A stretch of 64,000 nt of DNA. It comes from CAVRCA01 sp965218045. GTDB taxonomy: Bacteria; Pseudomonadota; Alphaproteobacteria; Acetobacterales; Acetobacteraceae. The stretch spans positions 682,001 to 746,000 of the forward strand of contig CBDCJX010000009.1 in assembly GCA_965218045.1 (NCBI GenBank). The letters are read 5' to 3'. A model generated the notes under the pieces. The model made no database searches, was not told the DNA's origin, and was given only the letters and a program-made list of their open reading frames with translations. Shown here one piece after another: positions 31,073 to 40,536 of this stretch (the stretch's first letter is position 1; each line of letters begins with the position of its first letter). The position numbers were made by a program, and so were the translations under genes.

Positions 31073-33901
31073 ATGCAGCTTGATGACGATGCCACCGATC
31101 TTGCCCGGGTGTCGCCGACCCGGGCCGAGCCCGCCGGTTCGCCCTCGGAAGCCGAGTTGATCCGGCTAGCGGCGGCCAATCGGTTGTTGCGCGACGAGCT
31201 AGCGCGCCTGACGGATGAGACGCGGATCGGGCTCGAAAGTGCCAGCCTGCAAGCGGCTCGCAACGAGCGACTGCTCGAATGGGCGGCGCGCAACGAGGCG
31301 GTGCTGCAGGGTCTCTACGCCTCCACCTTCTGGCAGATCACCGCGCCGCTTCGCCTGCTGGCGCGTCTGATCGGCGGCGCGCCGCCGGGAGTGGCCGCAC
31401 CAAGCCGGATGGGTCGCGCTCGGGCGCTCGCCGCCGAGGCGGGCTGGGGGATCGTGCTGCGCAAAGGTATCGCCTTCGGCCGCCACCAAGCGCGCGCGGT
31501 GCGTCAGCGGATCGGTGCGCGTCTGGCACGCCGGCAGGTCGCTGAGGCGAGCAGGATCGATCTCGCTTACGCCGCGCCGCTGTCGACGTCGGGGGCGGCG
31601 CTGTTTGCCCCGCGCGTGCTCATCATCGCCGAGCTGAGCGTGCCGCAATGCGCGAAATACCGCGTCTGGCAGAAGCGCGAGTTCATCGAGCGGCTCGGCG
31701 TCGCCTGCATGGTGCACGACTGGCACGACACCGTCGCCGCGCGCTCGGCGCTGCAGGTCTGTTCGCTGGTGGTGTTCTACCGCGTACCCGGCACACCCGA
31801 GGTGCTGGAGCTGATCGCCGAGGCGCGCCGACTGAAGCTGACCAGCTATTGGGAGGTGGACGATCTGATCTTCGACGAGCAGCTGTATCGCGCCAACCGC
31901 AATCTCGACGCGCTCGCGCCCGAGCTGGTCGAGAACCTGCTGGACGGCGTGCGGCTCTATCGTCGGGCGATGCTGGCCTGCGACACGGCCATCGCCTCGA
32001 CGGCGTCGCTGGCCGAGGCGATGCGGGATGCGGGTGTCGCGGATCCGATGGTTGTCGAGAATGCGCTGGATGCCGAAACGCTTGAGATCGCCGAAGCGCT
32101 GCGCGCCGGTCGGTCGGCTGCGGACCCGCGACAGGTGCGCCTCGTCTACGGTTCCGGGACCAAGACGCATGATGTCGATTTCGCCGATGTCGCACCCGCG
32201 ATCGCCAGCTTGATGGAGCAGCGTCCGCAGGTCCGTCTGCGCATCGTCGGCGAGCTGACCTTGCCGCCCGAGCTCGCCGCCTTCGCCGATCGTATCGAAC
32301 GCGAGGATCGCAAGGATTACGGAACCTGGCTGCGTCTGCTCAGCGAGGGGGACATAGCCCTCGCTCCGCTTGAGGCGACTCGGTTCAACGATGCGAAGAG
32401 CAACATCAAGTTCCTGGAAGCGGCCATCCTGGGCATGCCCTGCGTCTGCTCGCCGCGCGCCGAGTTCCGCTCCGTCGTCACAACGGGCGAGAACGGGATG
32501 TTGGCGGAAAGCGCGGCGGACTGGCTGTCGGTGCTGCGCGAGCTGGTCGACAAGCCGGAGTTGCGCCGGCGTATGGGAGAGGCGGCCCGGCGCAGCGCGC
32601 TCGCCCGCTATGCACCCGACGCGATCGCGCGAGCCCAGGTGGCGCCGCTGGTCGCCAAGCTGGCGCAAGTGCGAGCGCCGACGCTGCACGTGCTGGTGGT
32701 CAACATCTTCTTCTGGCCGCGCAGTTTCGGCGGCGCCACGATCGTCGCCGAGGAAACCGCGCGGCGGCTCGGCGCGCGCGACGGCATCGCGGTCGGTGTC
32801 TTCACCTCACATTCTCGCGCCACCGTTCGCGAGGAGGGACTGCGACGCTACGAGCAGGACGGCATGCCGATCATCAGCGTCGGCGTTCCCGGTCATCCGG
32901 ACGCGATCGGCGAGTTCGACAATCCAGGCATCGCCGAGCGGTTCGCCGAGGTGCTGCGCGCGTTGCGTCCAGATGTCGTGCATGTCCACTCGATCCAGGG
33001 GCTCGGCTCCAGCATTCTCGACAAGTGCGCCGAGCAGCGTGTGCCGTACGTGGTCACGGTGCATGATGCGTGGTGGATCTGCTCCCGCCAGTTCATGGTG
33101 CGTGGTGATGGTCAGTATTGCTTTCAGACCCGCATCGATCTCAACTTGTGCCGCGCCTGCGTGCCACAGGCGTTCTACTTGCAGGAACGGCTTGATCTGC
33201 TGCTCCGCCGGCTACACGGCGCCGCCGCCGTGCTGTCGCCGAGCGAGGCGCATCGCGCGCTGTATCTCGCCAATGGCTTGCCCGCCGAGCAGGTGCGCGT
33301 GTTGGCGAACGGCATTCGCATGCCGGCACGGCCGCGTCGGCGTCGCGCCGGACGCACGCTGCGTTTCGGTTTCGTCGGCGGTGGCGAGCCGATCAAGGGG
33401 TTCATCATCCTGCGCCGGGCGTTCGAGGCGCTGAGCCAGGCGAACTGGAAGCTGCTGCTGATCGACAACACCTGGAACCTTGGCTTCGCCTCGCTGAACT
33501 GCGGCGACTGGCAGATTACCGGCGAGATATCGGTGGCGCCGGCATATAGTCAGGACACGATGGACAAGTTTTTCGAAAGCATCGACGTCCTGCTGTTTCC
33601 GTCGCAGTGGAAGGAGAGTTTCGGGCTGACCGTGCGCGAGGCGTTGGCGCGCGACGTCTGGGTGATCGCAACCGATTGCGGCGGACCGGCGGAGGCAATC
33701 GAGGACGGGGTGAACGGCAACCTCATTCCGATGGATGGCGAGCACCGCCCGATGCGCGATGCGATCGCCGCACTGCTCGACGCGCCGGAACGGCTCGCCG
33801 GGTATCGCAATCCCCGCAAGGACGCCCTGATCACTTTCGACCAGCAGACCGACGCGCTGGTTGAGGTGCTCTCCACCGTCGTCGAGGCGCACGGCGGTTA
33901 G
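31073..33901 (+). CDS. Two-domain glycosyltransferase (GT4-like) with N-terminal coiled coil
   Basis: The protein is 942 residues from the ATG at 31073; a GTG 20 codons earlier is also open and neither has a clear ribosome site. Residues about 20-75 are helical, with leucine and charge spacing typical of a coiled coil (LIRLAAANRLLRDELARL). Two glycosyltransferase parts follow. The first, about 180-560, has YWEVDDLIFDE and EATRFNDAKSNIKFLEAAILGMPCV, like GT4 donors sites. The second, about 560-935, has SFGGATIVAEETARRL, VHVHSIQGLG and LLFPSQWKESFGLTVREALARDVWVIATDCGG, the GT4 acceptor/donor pattern. It probably builds a surface polysaccharide. Confidence 0.85.
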   Translation: MQLDDDATDLARVSPTRAEPAGSPSEAELIRLAAANRLLRDELARLTDETRIGLESASLQAARNERLLEWAARNEAVLQGLYASTFWQITAPLRLLARLIGGAPPGVAAPSRMGRARALAAEAGWGIVLRKGIAFGRHQARAVRQRIGARLARRQVAEASRIDLAYAAPLSTSGAALFAPRVLIIAELSVPQCAKYRVWQKREFIERLGVACMVHDWHDTVAARSALQVCSLVVFYRVPGTPEVLELIAEARRLKLTSYWEVDDLIFDEQLYRANRNLDALAPELVENLLDGVRLYRRAMLACDTAIASTASLAEAMRDAGVADPMVVENALDAETLEIAEALRAGRSAADPRQVRLVYGSGTKTHDVDFADVAPAIASLMEQRPQVRLRIVGELTLPPELAAFADRIEREDRKDYGTWLRLLSEGDIALAPLEATRFNDAKSNIKFLEAAILGMPCVCSPRAEFRSVVTTGENGMLAESAADWLSVLRELVDKPELRRRMGEAARRSALARYAPDAIARAQVAPLVAKLAQVRAPTLHVLVVNIFFWPRSFGGATIVAEETARRLGARDGIAVGVFTSHSRATVREEGLRRYEQDGMPIISVGVPGHPDAIGEFDNPGIAERFAEVLRALRPDVVHVHSIQGLGSSILDKCAEQRVPYVVTVHDAWWICSRQFMVRGDGQYCFQTRIDLNLCRACVPQAFYLQERLDLLLRRLHGAAAVLSPSEAHRALYLANGLPAEQVRVLANGIRMPARPRRRRAGRTLRFGFVGGGEPIKGFIILRRAFEALSQANWKLLLIDNTWNLGFASLNCGDWQITGEISVAPAYSQDTMDKFFESIDVLLFPSQWKESFGLTVREALARDVWVIATDCGGPAEAIEDGVNGNLIPMDGEHRPMRDAIAALLDAPERLAGYRNPRKDALITFDQQTDALVEVLSTVVEAHGG

Positions 33902-35724
33902 GGGCGGCAGGCGCTGCCTTGCAGCACGGCCTCGATCTCCTTGGGCCACGGCCCAGAACTTTGTGGCCGGGACTGTTCCTCCAGCAAGTCGGGGCTGGGC
34001 TGAAAGCTCGGGCTGGTCAGTTGCCCCGTGACATGGATCGGCACGTCAAGCGCCAGCCCGTCGGTGGTCTGGCCCTTGCTCTGCAGGGTCATGTCCACGG
34101 TGCGGTGCTGCAGGTTGACGTGGCCCCAAGCGATCAAGGTGCCGATGGGCGTCTCCACCTGAACCGGATTAGCGACGCCCGATCCGTCGTGGACATCAAT
34201 CGCCGCGAGTATGCAACGCAGTTGCGTCTTCGCGCCGTCGTCGGTCCACAGCGCCCGGATGTTGGCCTTGGCCATGCGCACGAGCTTGCGTGAGACCGTG
34301 CCACTCGACATCGAGGCGGCGCCTGCTATCCGACCATGACCCAGCGCGTCGGATAACGTGGCTCCGGTCAGATCGAACTGCATCTGCAAGCTGACCGGCC
34401 CATCCATCGACGGCGATGACGAGCCGGCCGCGCGGGAGGCTTGCCCGGTATTGACGCTGTCGACGCTGGCGGAACCCGACAGGTGCAAGCCGTCCTTCAC
34501 AGCCTCGGCCGTTGCCAATGCCGAAACCTTGCCGCCGGCAAAGTTGAAACGCGCTTGCTCCAGCTTCGCCTGCCCAGGCTTGGTGACCAGGTGGGTCTTG
34601 AGGTCTTTCAAGGTAACGCCGTGATACGTCAGGGACTGCGTATCGATCTGCGTATCGAACAACACGCCTGGGTGAGCGGGAATGTTCGGCAGTTTGGTCG
34701 ATCCGCTCGACCCGCCCGCGCTGGTCTGGCCCAAGATGGAATCGAGGTCGAGGCTGCCGAATTGGACTGTCGAAGCCAGAGTGTCAGGGTCGCCGCGGGC
34801 GCCGCCGGTATATTCGACGTCACCCTTGAAGGTTGCGTCCTGGAGTTTTCCTTGCACATCGCGAAAATGCCAGTTGTCGTTCCACGCTTTCAGACTGCCG
34901 GCGATGGACAAGGCCAAATCCGCCGGGATGCTTGCACCGATGTCAGTCGCGAGATCGGACAAAGCCGGGGCGTTGAGATCGATGTTGCCGTCCAGACCGT
35001 TGAAGTTCAGCGGATCGGTCGCCGTCCCCTGGTAGGTGAGCGTGTTGCGCCCCGACGAGAGGGTCAGCTTGCCGCCGAACGGCTTGGTCAGGTTCTGCAA
35101 GTCGTCGAACGATTGCAGCGATGCCTTGAACGTCAGCGGCACGTGGTCCATTGCGCCGTCGATCTTGAGGTCGACCGGGTTTGCCGGGCCTGGGGTACGC
35201 AACCGGAGCGTGTCGATGTGTGTCGGAAATGAACCGCCGGATGTACCGATATAGGTGATCTGCGCGTTCCGCACCGTCGCATTGAGCAGCGGCGGCAGAG
35301 TGGTGCGCTTGCTTGTGGTTTGTTTCTCGGCCGAACCGGTCCGCGAGGTCGCCCAATTGCCGGTGCCATCCTTGTCGCGCACCAAGGTTACTGCCATTCC
35401 GTCGATCGTGACCGACTGGATGACCAGCCGCCCCACGAGGAGCGGGAACAGTCGGATTGATGTGTCGAAGCGTTTGATCTTGGCCAGGTCAGGCAGTTTC
35501 GGGTCGGCTTCGGCAGGCAGCCGCACATCTCGCGCCTCGAAATGCAGGGCGCGACCAAGATCGAGATGCAGGCTGGCGAGTCGAACAGGTCGCCCGAGCA
35601 ACGTTTGCGAATACGTCTCTACGAGAGGCGCAAGATCAGTGGACGCGGCATAGATCACGATAACCGCCACCAATCCGATGACCACGCCTGCAACCGTCGC
35701 GAGCAAGATGAGAAAGCGGCGCAT
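33898..35724 (-). CDS. AsmA family protein
   Basis: The 608-residue protein starts with one transmembrane helix (RRFLILLATVAGVVIGLVAVIVIY shown as pattern) followed by a large periplasmic part of repeating beta-strand units. The AsmA N-terminal pattern is visible in LLGRPVRLASLHLDLGRALHFEARDVRL and SIRLFPLLVGRLVIQSVTIDG, and the AsmA C-terminal pattern in LTGATLSDALGHGRIAGAASMSSGTVSRKLV. AsmA-type proteins are long bridge-like proteins linked to phospholipid movement between membranes. The ATG at 35724 has GCGAGG upstream. Its stop overlaps the stop of the glycosyltransferase gene by three bases. Confidence 0.85.
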   Translation of the reverse strand: MRRFLILLATVAGVVIGLVAVIVIYAASTDLAPLVETYSQTLLGRPVRLASLHLDLGRALHFEARDVRLPAEADPKLPDLAKIKRFDTSIRLFPLLVGRLVIQSVTIDGMAVTLVRDKDGTGNWATSRTGSAEKQTTSKRTTLPPLLNATVRNAQITYIGTSGGSFPTHIDTLRLRTPGPANPVDLKIDGAMDHVPLTFKASLQSFDDLQNLTKPFGGKLTLSSGRNTLTYQGTATDPLNFNGLDGNIDLNAPALSDLATDIGASIPADLALSIAGSLKAWNDNWHFRDVQGKLQDATFKGDVEYTGGARGDPDTLASTVQFGSLDLDSILGQTSAGGSSGSTKLPNIPAHPGVLFDTQIDTQSLTYHGVTLKDLKTHLVTKPGQAKLEQARFNFAGGKVSALATAEAVKDGLHLSGSASVDSVNTGQASRAAGSSSPSMDGPVSLQMQFDLTGATLSDALGHGRIAGAASMSSGTVSRKLVRMAKANIRALWTDDGAKTQLRCILAAIDVHDGSGVANPVQVETPIGTLIAWGHVNLQHRTVDMTLQSKGQTTDGLALDVPIHVTGQLTSPSFQPSPDLLEEQSRPQSSGPWPKEIEAVLQGSACRP

Positions 35725-35801
35725 TGGACGGAGCCTCGCAAGCGCTTGGATCCCACACATAGCATGCGGCGGTTTGTTCAGCCAGCGTGACTGAGCGGCG
35801 G

Positions 35802-36734
35802 CTAGGTTGATGAGCGGAGCGCGGCGCCGGCCATGCGCACGAGTGTTGGTCCCACGGCGCGCAATGCTTCGCGCTTGTCGAGGGTGAGCAGCAGGTAGAG
35901 CAGCAGCGTGCGCCAGCGCGGCGACGGCACCGGAGTGCCACGCCATGTTCGATTGCCTGCCGTGAGATGTTCGGTGATGAGATCGAGCGGATAGTCCGAA
36001 ACGCGCTGCACCACCGCTGGCCAGCGGTCCGCCCACGGAATGCGGATCGGGTTGTCGCGCACCAGCTCGCGCTTGAGGAACGGCACAGCGCCGCTCTCGA
36101 TCAGGGTGGCCCAATCGAGATGCATCGGGTTGATGCGAGCAAAGCGGCGCAGGCGCGCGCGTGGTGACGCCTCGTGGCGAGCGGCGCAAGCGAAGCCTTC
36201 GCCGCGCAACGCGGCGCCGAGGCCGAGCTCGCCGTGCAGGATGATCTCGGCCTTGCTCATCTGCTCGAACGGCGCAGCGAGGACGCGCTGCACCGAAGGC
36301 GATCCCAGCGCCGCACCGGTGAGGCACACGAACCACGATTGCAGATGCCACACGCCTTCGGTGCTCGCGACCATGCCCCAGGCGTCGAGCCGCCGCGCGC
36401 GCATCGTCCTGAAGATCGGGGCGAGATCGGTGAACGGGCCGAACACGCTGTCATTGGCCAGCAGCACCTCGGTGGCGTCGGACGCGCAGCCCTGTCGCAA
36501 CAGATGCTGCCACGCGCCGAAATCGAGGCCGCGATTGGGTCGGACATGCGCCACGGCGCCGATGCGGGCGAGAGCGGCTTGGTCGGCGTCGGGCAGTCGC
36601 TTGGTGCCGGAGCAGGCGACGTGGACGGTGAAGCCGCACGCGCGCAGCGCCGACAGGTAGCGCAGAACGTGCGGCGCTATGCGATCGGCCGGATCGAACT
36701 GGGCGAACAGACAGACGCTGGAACTTCCGGACAG
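35802..36734 (-). CDS. RgpF-like rhamnan/glycan synthesis protein, apparent CTG start
   Basis: The 310-residue product resembles the RgpF (rhamnan synthesis F) family: SVCLFAQFDPADRIAPHVLRYLSALRACGF, AHVRPNRGLDFGAWQHLL, VLLANDSVFGPF and a later HLQSWFVCLTGAAL. These match the family start, which lies upstream of the first ATG or GTG in frame (GTG at 36554). Between 36554 and an in-frame TAG near 36781 there is no ATG, GTG or TTG. A CTG at 36734 has GGGAG six bases upstream and gives MSGSSSVCLFAQF, so a CTG start is proposed. A start lost through the 39-bp tandem repeat just upstream is the alternative. Confidence 0.7.
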   Translation of the reverse strand: MSGSSSVCLFAQFDPADRIAPHVLRYLSALRACGFTVHVACSGTKRLPDADQAALARIGAVAHVRPNRGLDFGAWQHLLRQGCASDATEVLLANDSVFGPFTDLAPIFRTMRARRLDAWGMVASTEGVWHLQSWFVCLTGAALGSPSVQRVLAAPFEQMSKAEIILHGELGLGAALRGEGFACAARHEASPRARLRRFARINPMHLDWATLIESGAVPFLKRELVRDNPIRIPWADRWPAVVQRVSDYPLDLITEHLTAGNRTWRGTPVPSPRWRTLLLYLLLTLDKREALRAVGPTLVRMAGAALRSST

Positions 36735-36806
36735 GCCCGGCTCCCGTTTACAATCTCTCCGGGCGCTGGACAGGCCCGGCTACGCTGTACATCCTTCCGG
36801 GATGCC
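36729..36806. repeat. 39-bp imperfect tandem repeat upstream of hemC
   Basis: GGACAGGCCCGGCT occurs at 36729-36742 and again at 36768-36781, a spacing of 39 bp. The sequence that follows each copy is also related (TTTACAATCTCTCCGGG against TGTACATCCTTCCGGG with one gap). The second copy ends inside the hemC start codon region at 36802, and the first overlaps the proposed RgpF start at 36734, so the duplication lies in the shared divergent leader. Confidence 0.6.
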
Positions 36807-37758
36807 TGAGCCAGCATCGCCGCTTCGGGTCGGCACCCGCGCCTCGCCGCTCGCGCTGGTGCAAACGAGAGCCTTCATGGCGCAGTTCGTCGTTGGCTGT
36901 CCCGCGCTCGGCGGCAGCGACGCGGTTCGCGAGCAGGTGATCAACACCACGGGCGACAAGGTGCAGGATCGGCGTCTGGCCGAGATCGGCGGCAAAGGAT
37001 TGTTCGCCAAGGAAATCCACGAGGCGCTGCTCGACGGGCGGATCGACCTTGCCGTTCACAGCCTGAAGGACCTGGAGACCGAGCTGCCGGCCGGGATTGT
37101 GCTGGCCGGCACGTTGGCGCGCGAGGACGCGCGCGACGCGCTGATCTTGCCGCAGGCGTGCGACGCGCCCGATCCCGCCGATCCGTACGCGGTGCTGCCG
37201 GGCGGTGCCGTTGTCGGCACCTCCTCGGTTCGGCGGCAGGCGCAGTTGCTGCATGCGCGTCCCGACCTGCGCATCACGATGATACGCGGCAACGTGCAGA
37301 CCCGGCTCGCCAAGCTGCGCGACGGCCAGTGCGACGCCAGCATGCTGGCGCTCGCCGGGCTGCGTCGCCTCGGCATGGAGCAGGCCGCCTCCGTGGTGCT
37401 GGACCCCGAGGCGATGGTCCCCTCCGCGTGCCAGGGGATCATCGGCGTGACCGTGCGCGCCGCCGACACCAGATTGCGCGAACTGCTCGCCGCGATCGAG
37501 GATGCCGAGTCGCGTGCCGTCTCCGGCGCCGAGCGCGCCATGCTGGCCTTGCTGGACGGATCATGTCGCACGCCGATTGGCGGCCATGCGCGGCTGTTGC
37601 CGGACGGGCAGCTCATGCTCACCGGGATGGTGGCCCGCGCCGACGGTTCTTATCTGCTGAAGAGCGCCCTGCACGGCGCCGTGGCCGACGCGGTCCGGCT
37701 CGGCGAGGAGCTTGGCGCCCGCCTGCGCGCGGACAGTCCGGCGGATATTTTCGGCTGA
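36802..37758 (+). CDS. hemC: Hydroxymethylbilane synthase (porphobilinogen deaminase)
   Basis: HemC joins four porphobilinogens into hydroxymethylbilane on the haem and chlorophyll/corrin route. The 318-residue protein starts with RVGTRASPLALVQT and has TTGDKVQDRRLAEIGGKGLFAKEI (given in part), then AVHSLKDLETELPAG, then GTSSVRRQAQLLHARPDL. The C-terminal LLDGSCRTPIGGHA has the cysteine that holds the dipyrromethane cofactor. The ATG at 36802 sits at the end of the 39-bp repeat. No other haem genes are beside it. It converges on the K+ channel gene. Confidence 0.93.
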   Translation: MPEPASPLRVGTRASPLALVQTRAFMAQFVVGCPALGGSDAVREQVINTTGDKVQDRRLAEIGGKGLFAKEIHEALLDGRIDLAVHSLKDLETELPAGIVLAGTLAREDARDALILPQACDAPDPADPYAVLPGGAVVGTSSVRRQAQLLHARPDLRITMIRGNVQTRLAKLRDGQCDASMLALAGLRRLGMEQAASVVLDPEAMVPSACQGIIGVTVRAADTRLRELLAAIEDAESRAVSGAERAMLALLDGSCRTPIGGHARLLPDGQLMLTGMVARADGSYLLKSALHGAVADAVRLGEELGARLRADSPADIFG

Positions 37759-37785
37759 TCGTCACGCCGCGACCGGCGTTATCGC

Positions 37786-38823
37786 TCATTCGGCCTGGAA
37801 CAGACCCAACATCACCTCGGCGCGTCCCGGACGCCCGAGCACCACCACGCCGTCGCCGCGTTCGAGCCTGACGTCGCTCGACGGCCGCGTCAGGTTCTCA
37901 CCGTTGCGCCGGTTGACGGCGACGATGAGGAACGCACCCAACGCCTCCTGTTCGACGGCGTGCACGGTCATGCCGATGCAGCGGCTGCCTTCCTCGGCGG
38001 CGACCGTCTCGATGTCGAGGCCGAGCAGCCGCAGGTCGCGCGCGAACTTCTCCTCGTCACCCGAGCCGTGCAGCAGGCGCGCGGCGCTGGGATAGAGGAT
38101 GATCTCGGCGATCCGCTCGGCACCGATCTGGGTTGGCATCACCACCTGGCTGGCGCCGGCCTGGAGCAGCTTGCGTTCGGTGCTCGGCTGTTCCCCGCGC
38201 GCGATGATCGTCAGCGCCGGGTTGAGGCTTCGCGCGCTGAGGGTGATGAACACGTTCGCTGCATCATCCGGCAGGACGGTCGCCAGCGATCGGGCGCGCT
38301 CGACCCCGGCCTGGCGCAGCGCCGTCTCGTCGGTGGCATCCGCTTCCAGGCAGAGATAGCCTTCCGCGCGTGCCCCGGCCAGCCGGTCCTCGTCGCGTTC
38401 GAGGATGACGAACGGTGCTTGTCCGGCCTGCAGTTCGCGCGCCAGCATGACGCCGATGCGCCCGAAGCCGCAAACGATGACGTGCTGCTTGAGGCGGTCG
38501 ATCTGGCCGTGCATGCGCTTCAGCCCCAAGAATTGCTGCAACTGGGTTGCGGTGATGAGCTGCACGAGCGCGCCGGTGAGAAAGATCATCCCGGTGCAGC
38601 CCAGCACGATCAAACTTATGGTGATCGCGCGCAACAGGGGCGTGTCGATCCTGCGGACCTCGTCATAGCCCACGCTGTACACGGTCAGCACCGTCATGTA
38701 GGCCGCGTCGGCCAGGCTCCAGCCCGCCGACATATAGGCGGTGGTGGCGAGGCTCATCACGACGAGCATGTAGATCACGCCGACGAGCAGGTTGCGCAGC
38801 GGCGAGGCGAGCAGGTTGTTCAT
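37786..38823 (-). CDS. Potassium channel protein with RCK (TrkA-N) domain
   Basis: The 345-residue protein has two membrane helices at about residues 8-30 and 60-95 with a pore segment between them (ADAAYMTVLTVYSVGYDEV). The cytoplasmic half carries a Rossmann RCK domain (HVIVCGFGRIGVMLARELQ) and a C-terminal TrkA-C domain (LERGDGVVVLGRPG). The K+ selectivity filter is normally TVGYG; here it is SVGYD, with GAC at the last position, so selectivity may differ. It follows hemC in converging orientation and has yejF upstream on its own strand. Confidence 0.85.
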   Translation of the reverse strand: MNNLLASPLRNLLVGVIYMLVVMSLATTAYMSAGWSLADAAYMTVLTVYSVGYDEVRRIDTPLLRAITISLIVLGCTGMIFLTGALVQLITATQLQQFLGLKRMHGQIDRLKQHVIVCGFGRIGVMLARELQAGQAPFVILERDEDRLAGARAEGYLCLEADATDETALRQAGVERARSLATVLPDDAANVFITLSARSLNPALTIIARGEQPSTERKLLQAGASQVVMPTQIGAERIAEIILYPSAARLLHGSGDEEKFARDLRLLGLDIETVAAEEGSRCIGMTVHAVEQEALGAFLIVAVNRRNGENLTRPSSDVRLERGDGVVVLGRPGRAEVMLGLFQAE

Positions 38824-38867
38824 CGTCGGCGGTCGGCCTCAGTGTGGTCGCAAGCCGGTCGGCACGA

Positions 38868-40514
38868 TCACGACGACGAGGTGGCGATCGGCAGGGGCGC
38901 GGCGTCCTCGTCACCCGCGTCGGAGCCTGGTCTGGGCTCCAGCGAGAAGGCGGCGGCCATCAAGGCGCGGGTGTAATCCTCGCGTGGGGCGGCGAAGATG
39001 CGCTCGGTCGGTCCCTGCTCCACCACCCGCCCATGACGCAGCACGACGACCCGGTGAGCGAGCGCGCGAACGACTTTAAGATCGTGACTGATGAAAAGAT
39101 AGCCGAGCCCGTGACGTTCTTGCAGTCGGCGCAGCAGGGCGACGATCTGCGCCTGCACCGACATGTCGAGCGCGCTGGTCGGTTCATCGAGCACGACGAA
39201 ATGCGGCTTCAGCACCATCGCCCGCGCGATCGCGATGCGTTGGCGCTGGCCACCGCTGAACTCGTGCGGGTAGCGCTCGCTTTGCTCCGCCGACAGACCA
39301 ACCTCGTCGAGCGCCTCGGTGACGCGGGCGTCGCGCTCCGCGCGTGACAGGGAGGGCTCGTGCACCGCAAGCCCCTCGGCGACGATCTCGCCCACGGTCA
39401 GCCGTGGCGACAGGCTGCCGAACGGGTCCTGAAACACGATCTGCATCCGCGCGCGCAGTTGGCGCAAGGTCCGCTTGTCCAGCGCGGCGAGCTCGCGGCC
39501 CTCGAAGGCGATGTGGCCATCCGCGGCCAGCAGACGAAGCGCGGCAAAGCCCATGGTGCTCTTGCCGGAACCGGATTCACCCACCAGTCCGACGGTCTCG
39601 CCGGCGTGGACCGTGATGCTCACCCCGTCCACCGCACGCACGTGCCCGACGGCGCGACGCAGCACGCCACGGCGGATGGCGAAATGCACCCGCGCATCGG
39701 TGGCTTCCAGCAGGGTGTGCGTGCGATCGGCAAGCGGTCGCGGCCGTCCCTTCGGCTGCGCGGCGAGCAGCATGCGGGTATAGGGATGCTGCGGACGGGC
39801 GAACACCTCGGCGACCTGCCCGCTCTCGACAATCGCGCCGTCCTTCATGACGCAGACCCGATCGCCGTAATGGCGGACGATCTCGAGGTCGTGGCTGATC
39901 AGCAGCAACGCCAGGCCACGCGCGGCCTTCAGATCGGCCAGCAGCTTGAGGATCTGCGCCTGGATGGTGACATCGAGCGCCGTGGTCGGCTCGTCGGCGA
40001 TCAGCAGGGCCGGGTCGTTGGCGAGCGCCATCGCGATCATCACGCGCTGGCGCTGTCCGCCGGAGAGCTGGTGCGGAAACGCGTCGAGCCGGTGCTCCGC
40101 GTCGGCAAACCCTGCCTGGCACAACGCCGCGATCACCCGCGCGCGCAGCTTCGCGCCACTCAGCGGGCGGTGCAGCCGGATCGCCTCGGCGATCTGCTTG
40201 CCGATGCGATGCAGCGGGTTGAGGCTGGTCATCGGCTCCTGGAACACGATCCCGGCGAGCTCGCCGCGCGCGCGACGCAGGGTTGCCGCGTTCGCGCCGA
40301 TCATCTCCTTGCCCGCGAGCACGACGCGCCCGCTGGGGTTGGTGCAGCCGGCGGGTTGCAATTGCAGCAGCGATAGCGCGGTCAGCGACTTGCCCGAACC
40401 GCTCTCGCCCACCAGTGCGAGGGTCTCGCCTCGGTCCAGGGTGAAGGAGACATCTCGCACGACGCGCTTGGCGCCGAACGCGACGGTGAGGTTTTCGACC
40501 TCGACCAGGCTCAT
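38868..40514 (-). CDS. yejF: Peptide ABC transporter ATPase YejF (double ATP-binding domain)
   Basis: The 548-residue protein has two complete ABC ATPase domains. The first has Walker A GESGSGKSLTAL near 36, signature LSGGQRQRVMIAMAL near 155 and Walker B ALLIADEPT near 175. The second has GESGSGKSTMGF near 318, FSGGQRQRIAIARAM near 428 and HFVVLDEPT. Each is followed by the oligopeptide-type extension PYTRMLL or DYTRALM. It powers import of peptides (microcin-C type in E. coli) through YejB and YejE. It follows yejE by 22 bases. Confidence 0.92.
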   Translation of the reverse strand: MSLVEVENLTVAFGAKRVVRDVSFTLDRGETLALVGESGSGKSLTALSLLQLQPAGCTNPSGRVVLAGKEMIGANAATLRRARGELAGIVFQEPMTSLNPLHRIGKQIAEAIRLHRPLSGAKLRARVIAALCQAGFADAEHRLDAFPHQLSGGQRQRVMIAMALANDPALLIADEPTTALDVTIQAQILKLLADLKAARGLALLLISHDLEIVRHYGDRVCVMKDGAIVESGQVAEVFARPQHPYTRMLLAAQPKGRPRPLADRTHTLLEATDARVHFAIRRGVLRRAVGHVRAVDGVSITVHAGETVGLVGESGSGKSTMGFAALRLLAADGHIAFEGRELAALDKRTLRQLRARMQIVFQDPFGSLSPRLTVGEIVAEGLAVHEPSLSRAERDARVTEALDEVGLSAEQSERYPHEFSGGQRQRIAIARAMVLKPHFVVLDEPTSALDMSVQAQIVALLRRLQERHGLGYLFISHDLKVVRALAHRVVVLRHGRVVEQGPTERIFAAPREDYTRALMAAAFSLEPRPGSDAGDEDAAPLPIATSSS

Positions 40515-40536
40515 CGCGACAGCTGGCGCGTGGGGA

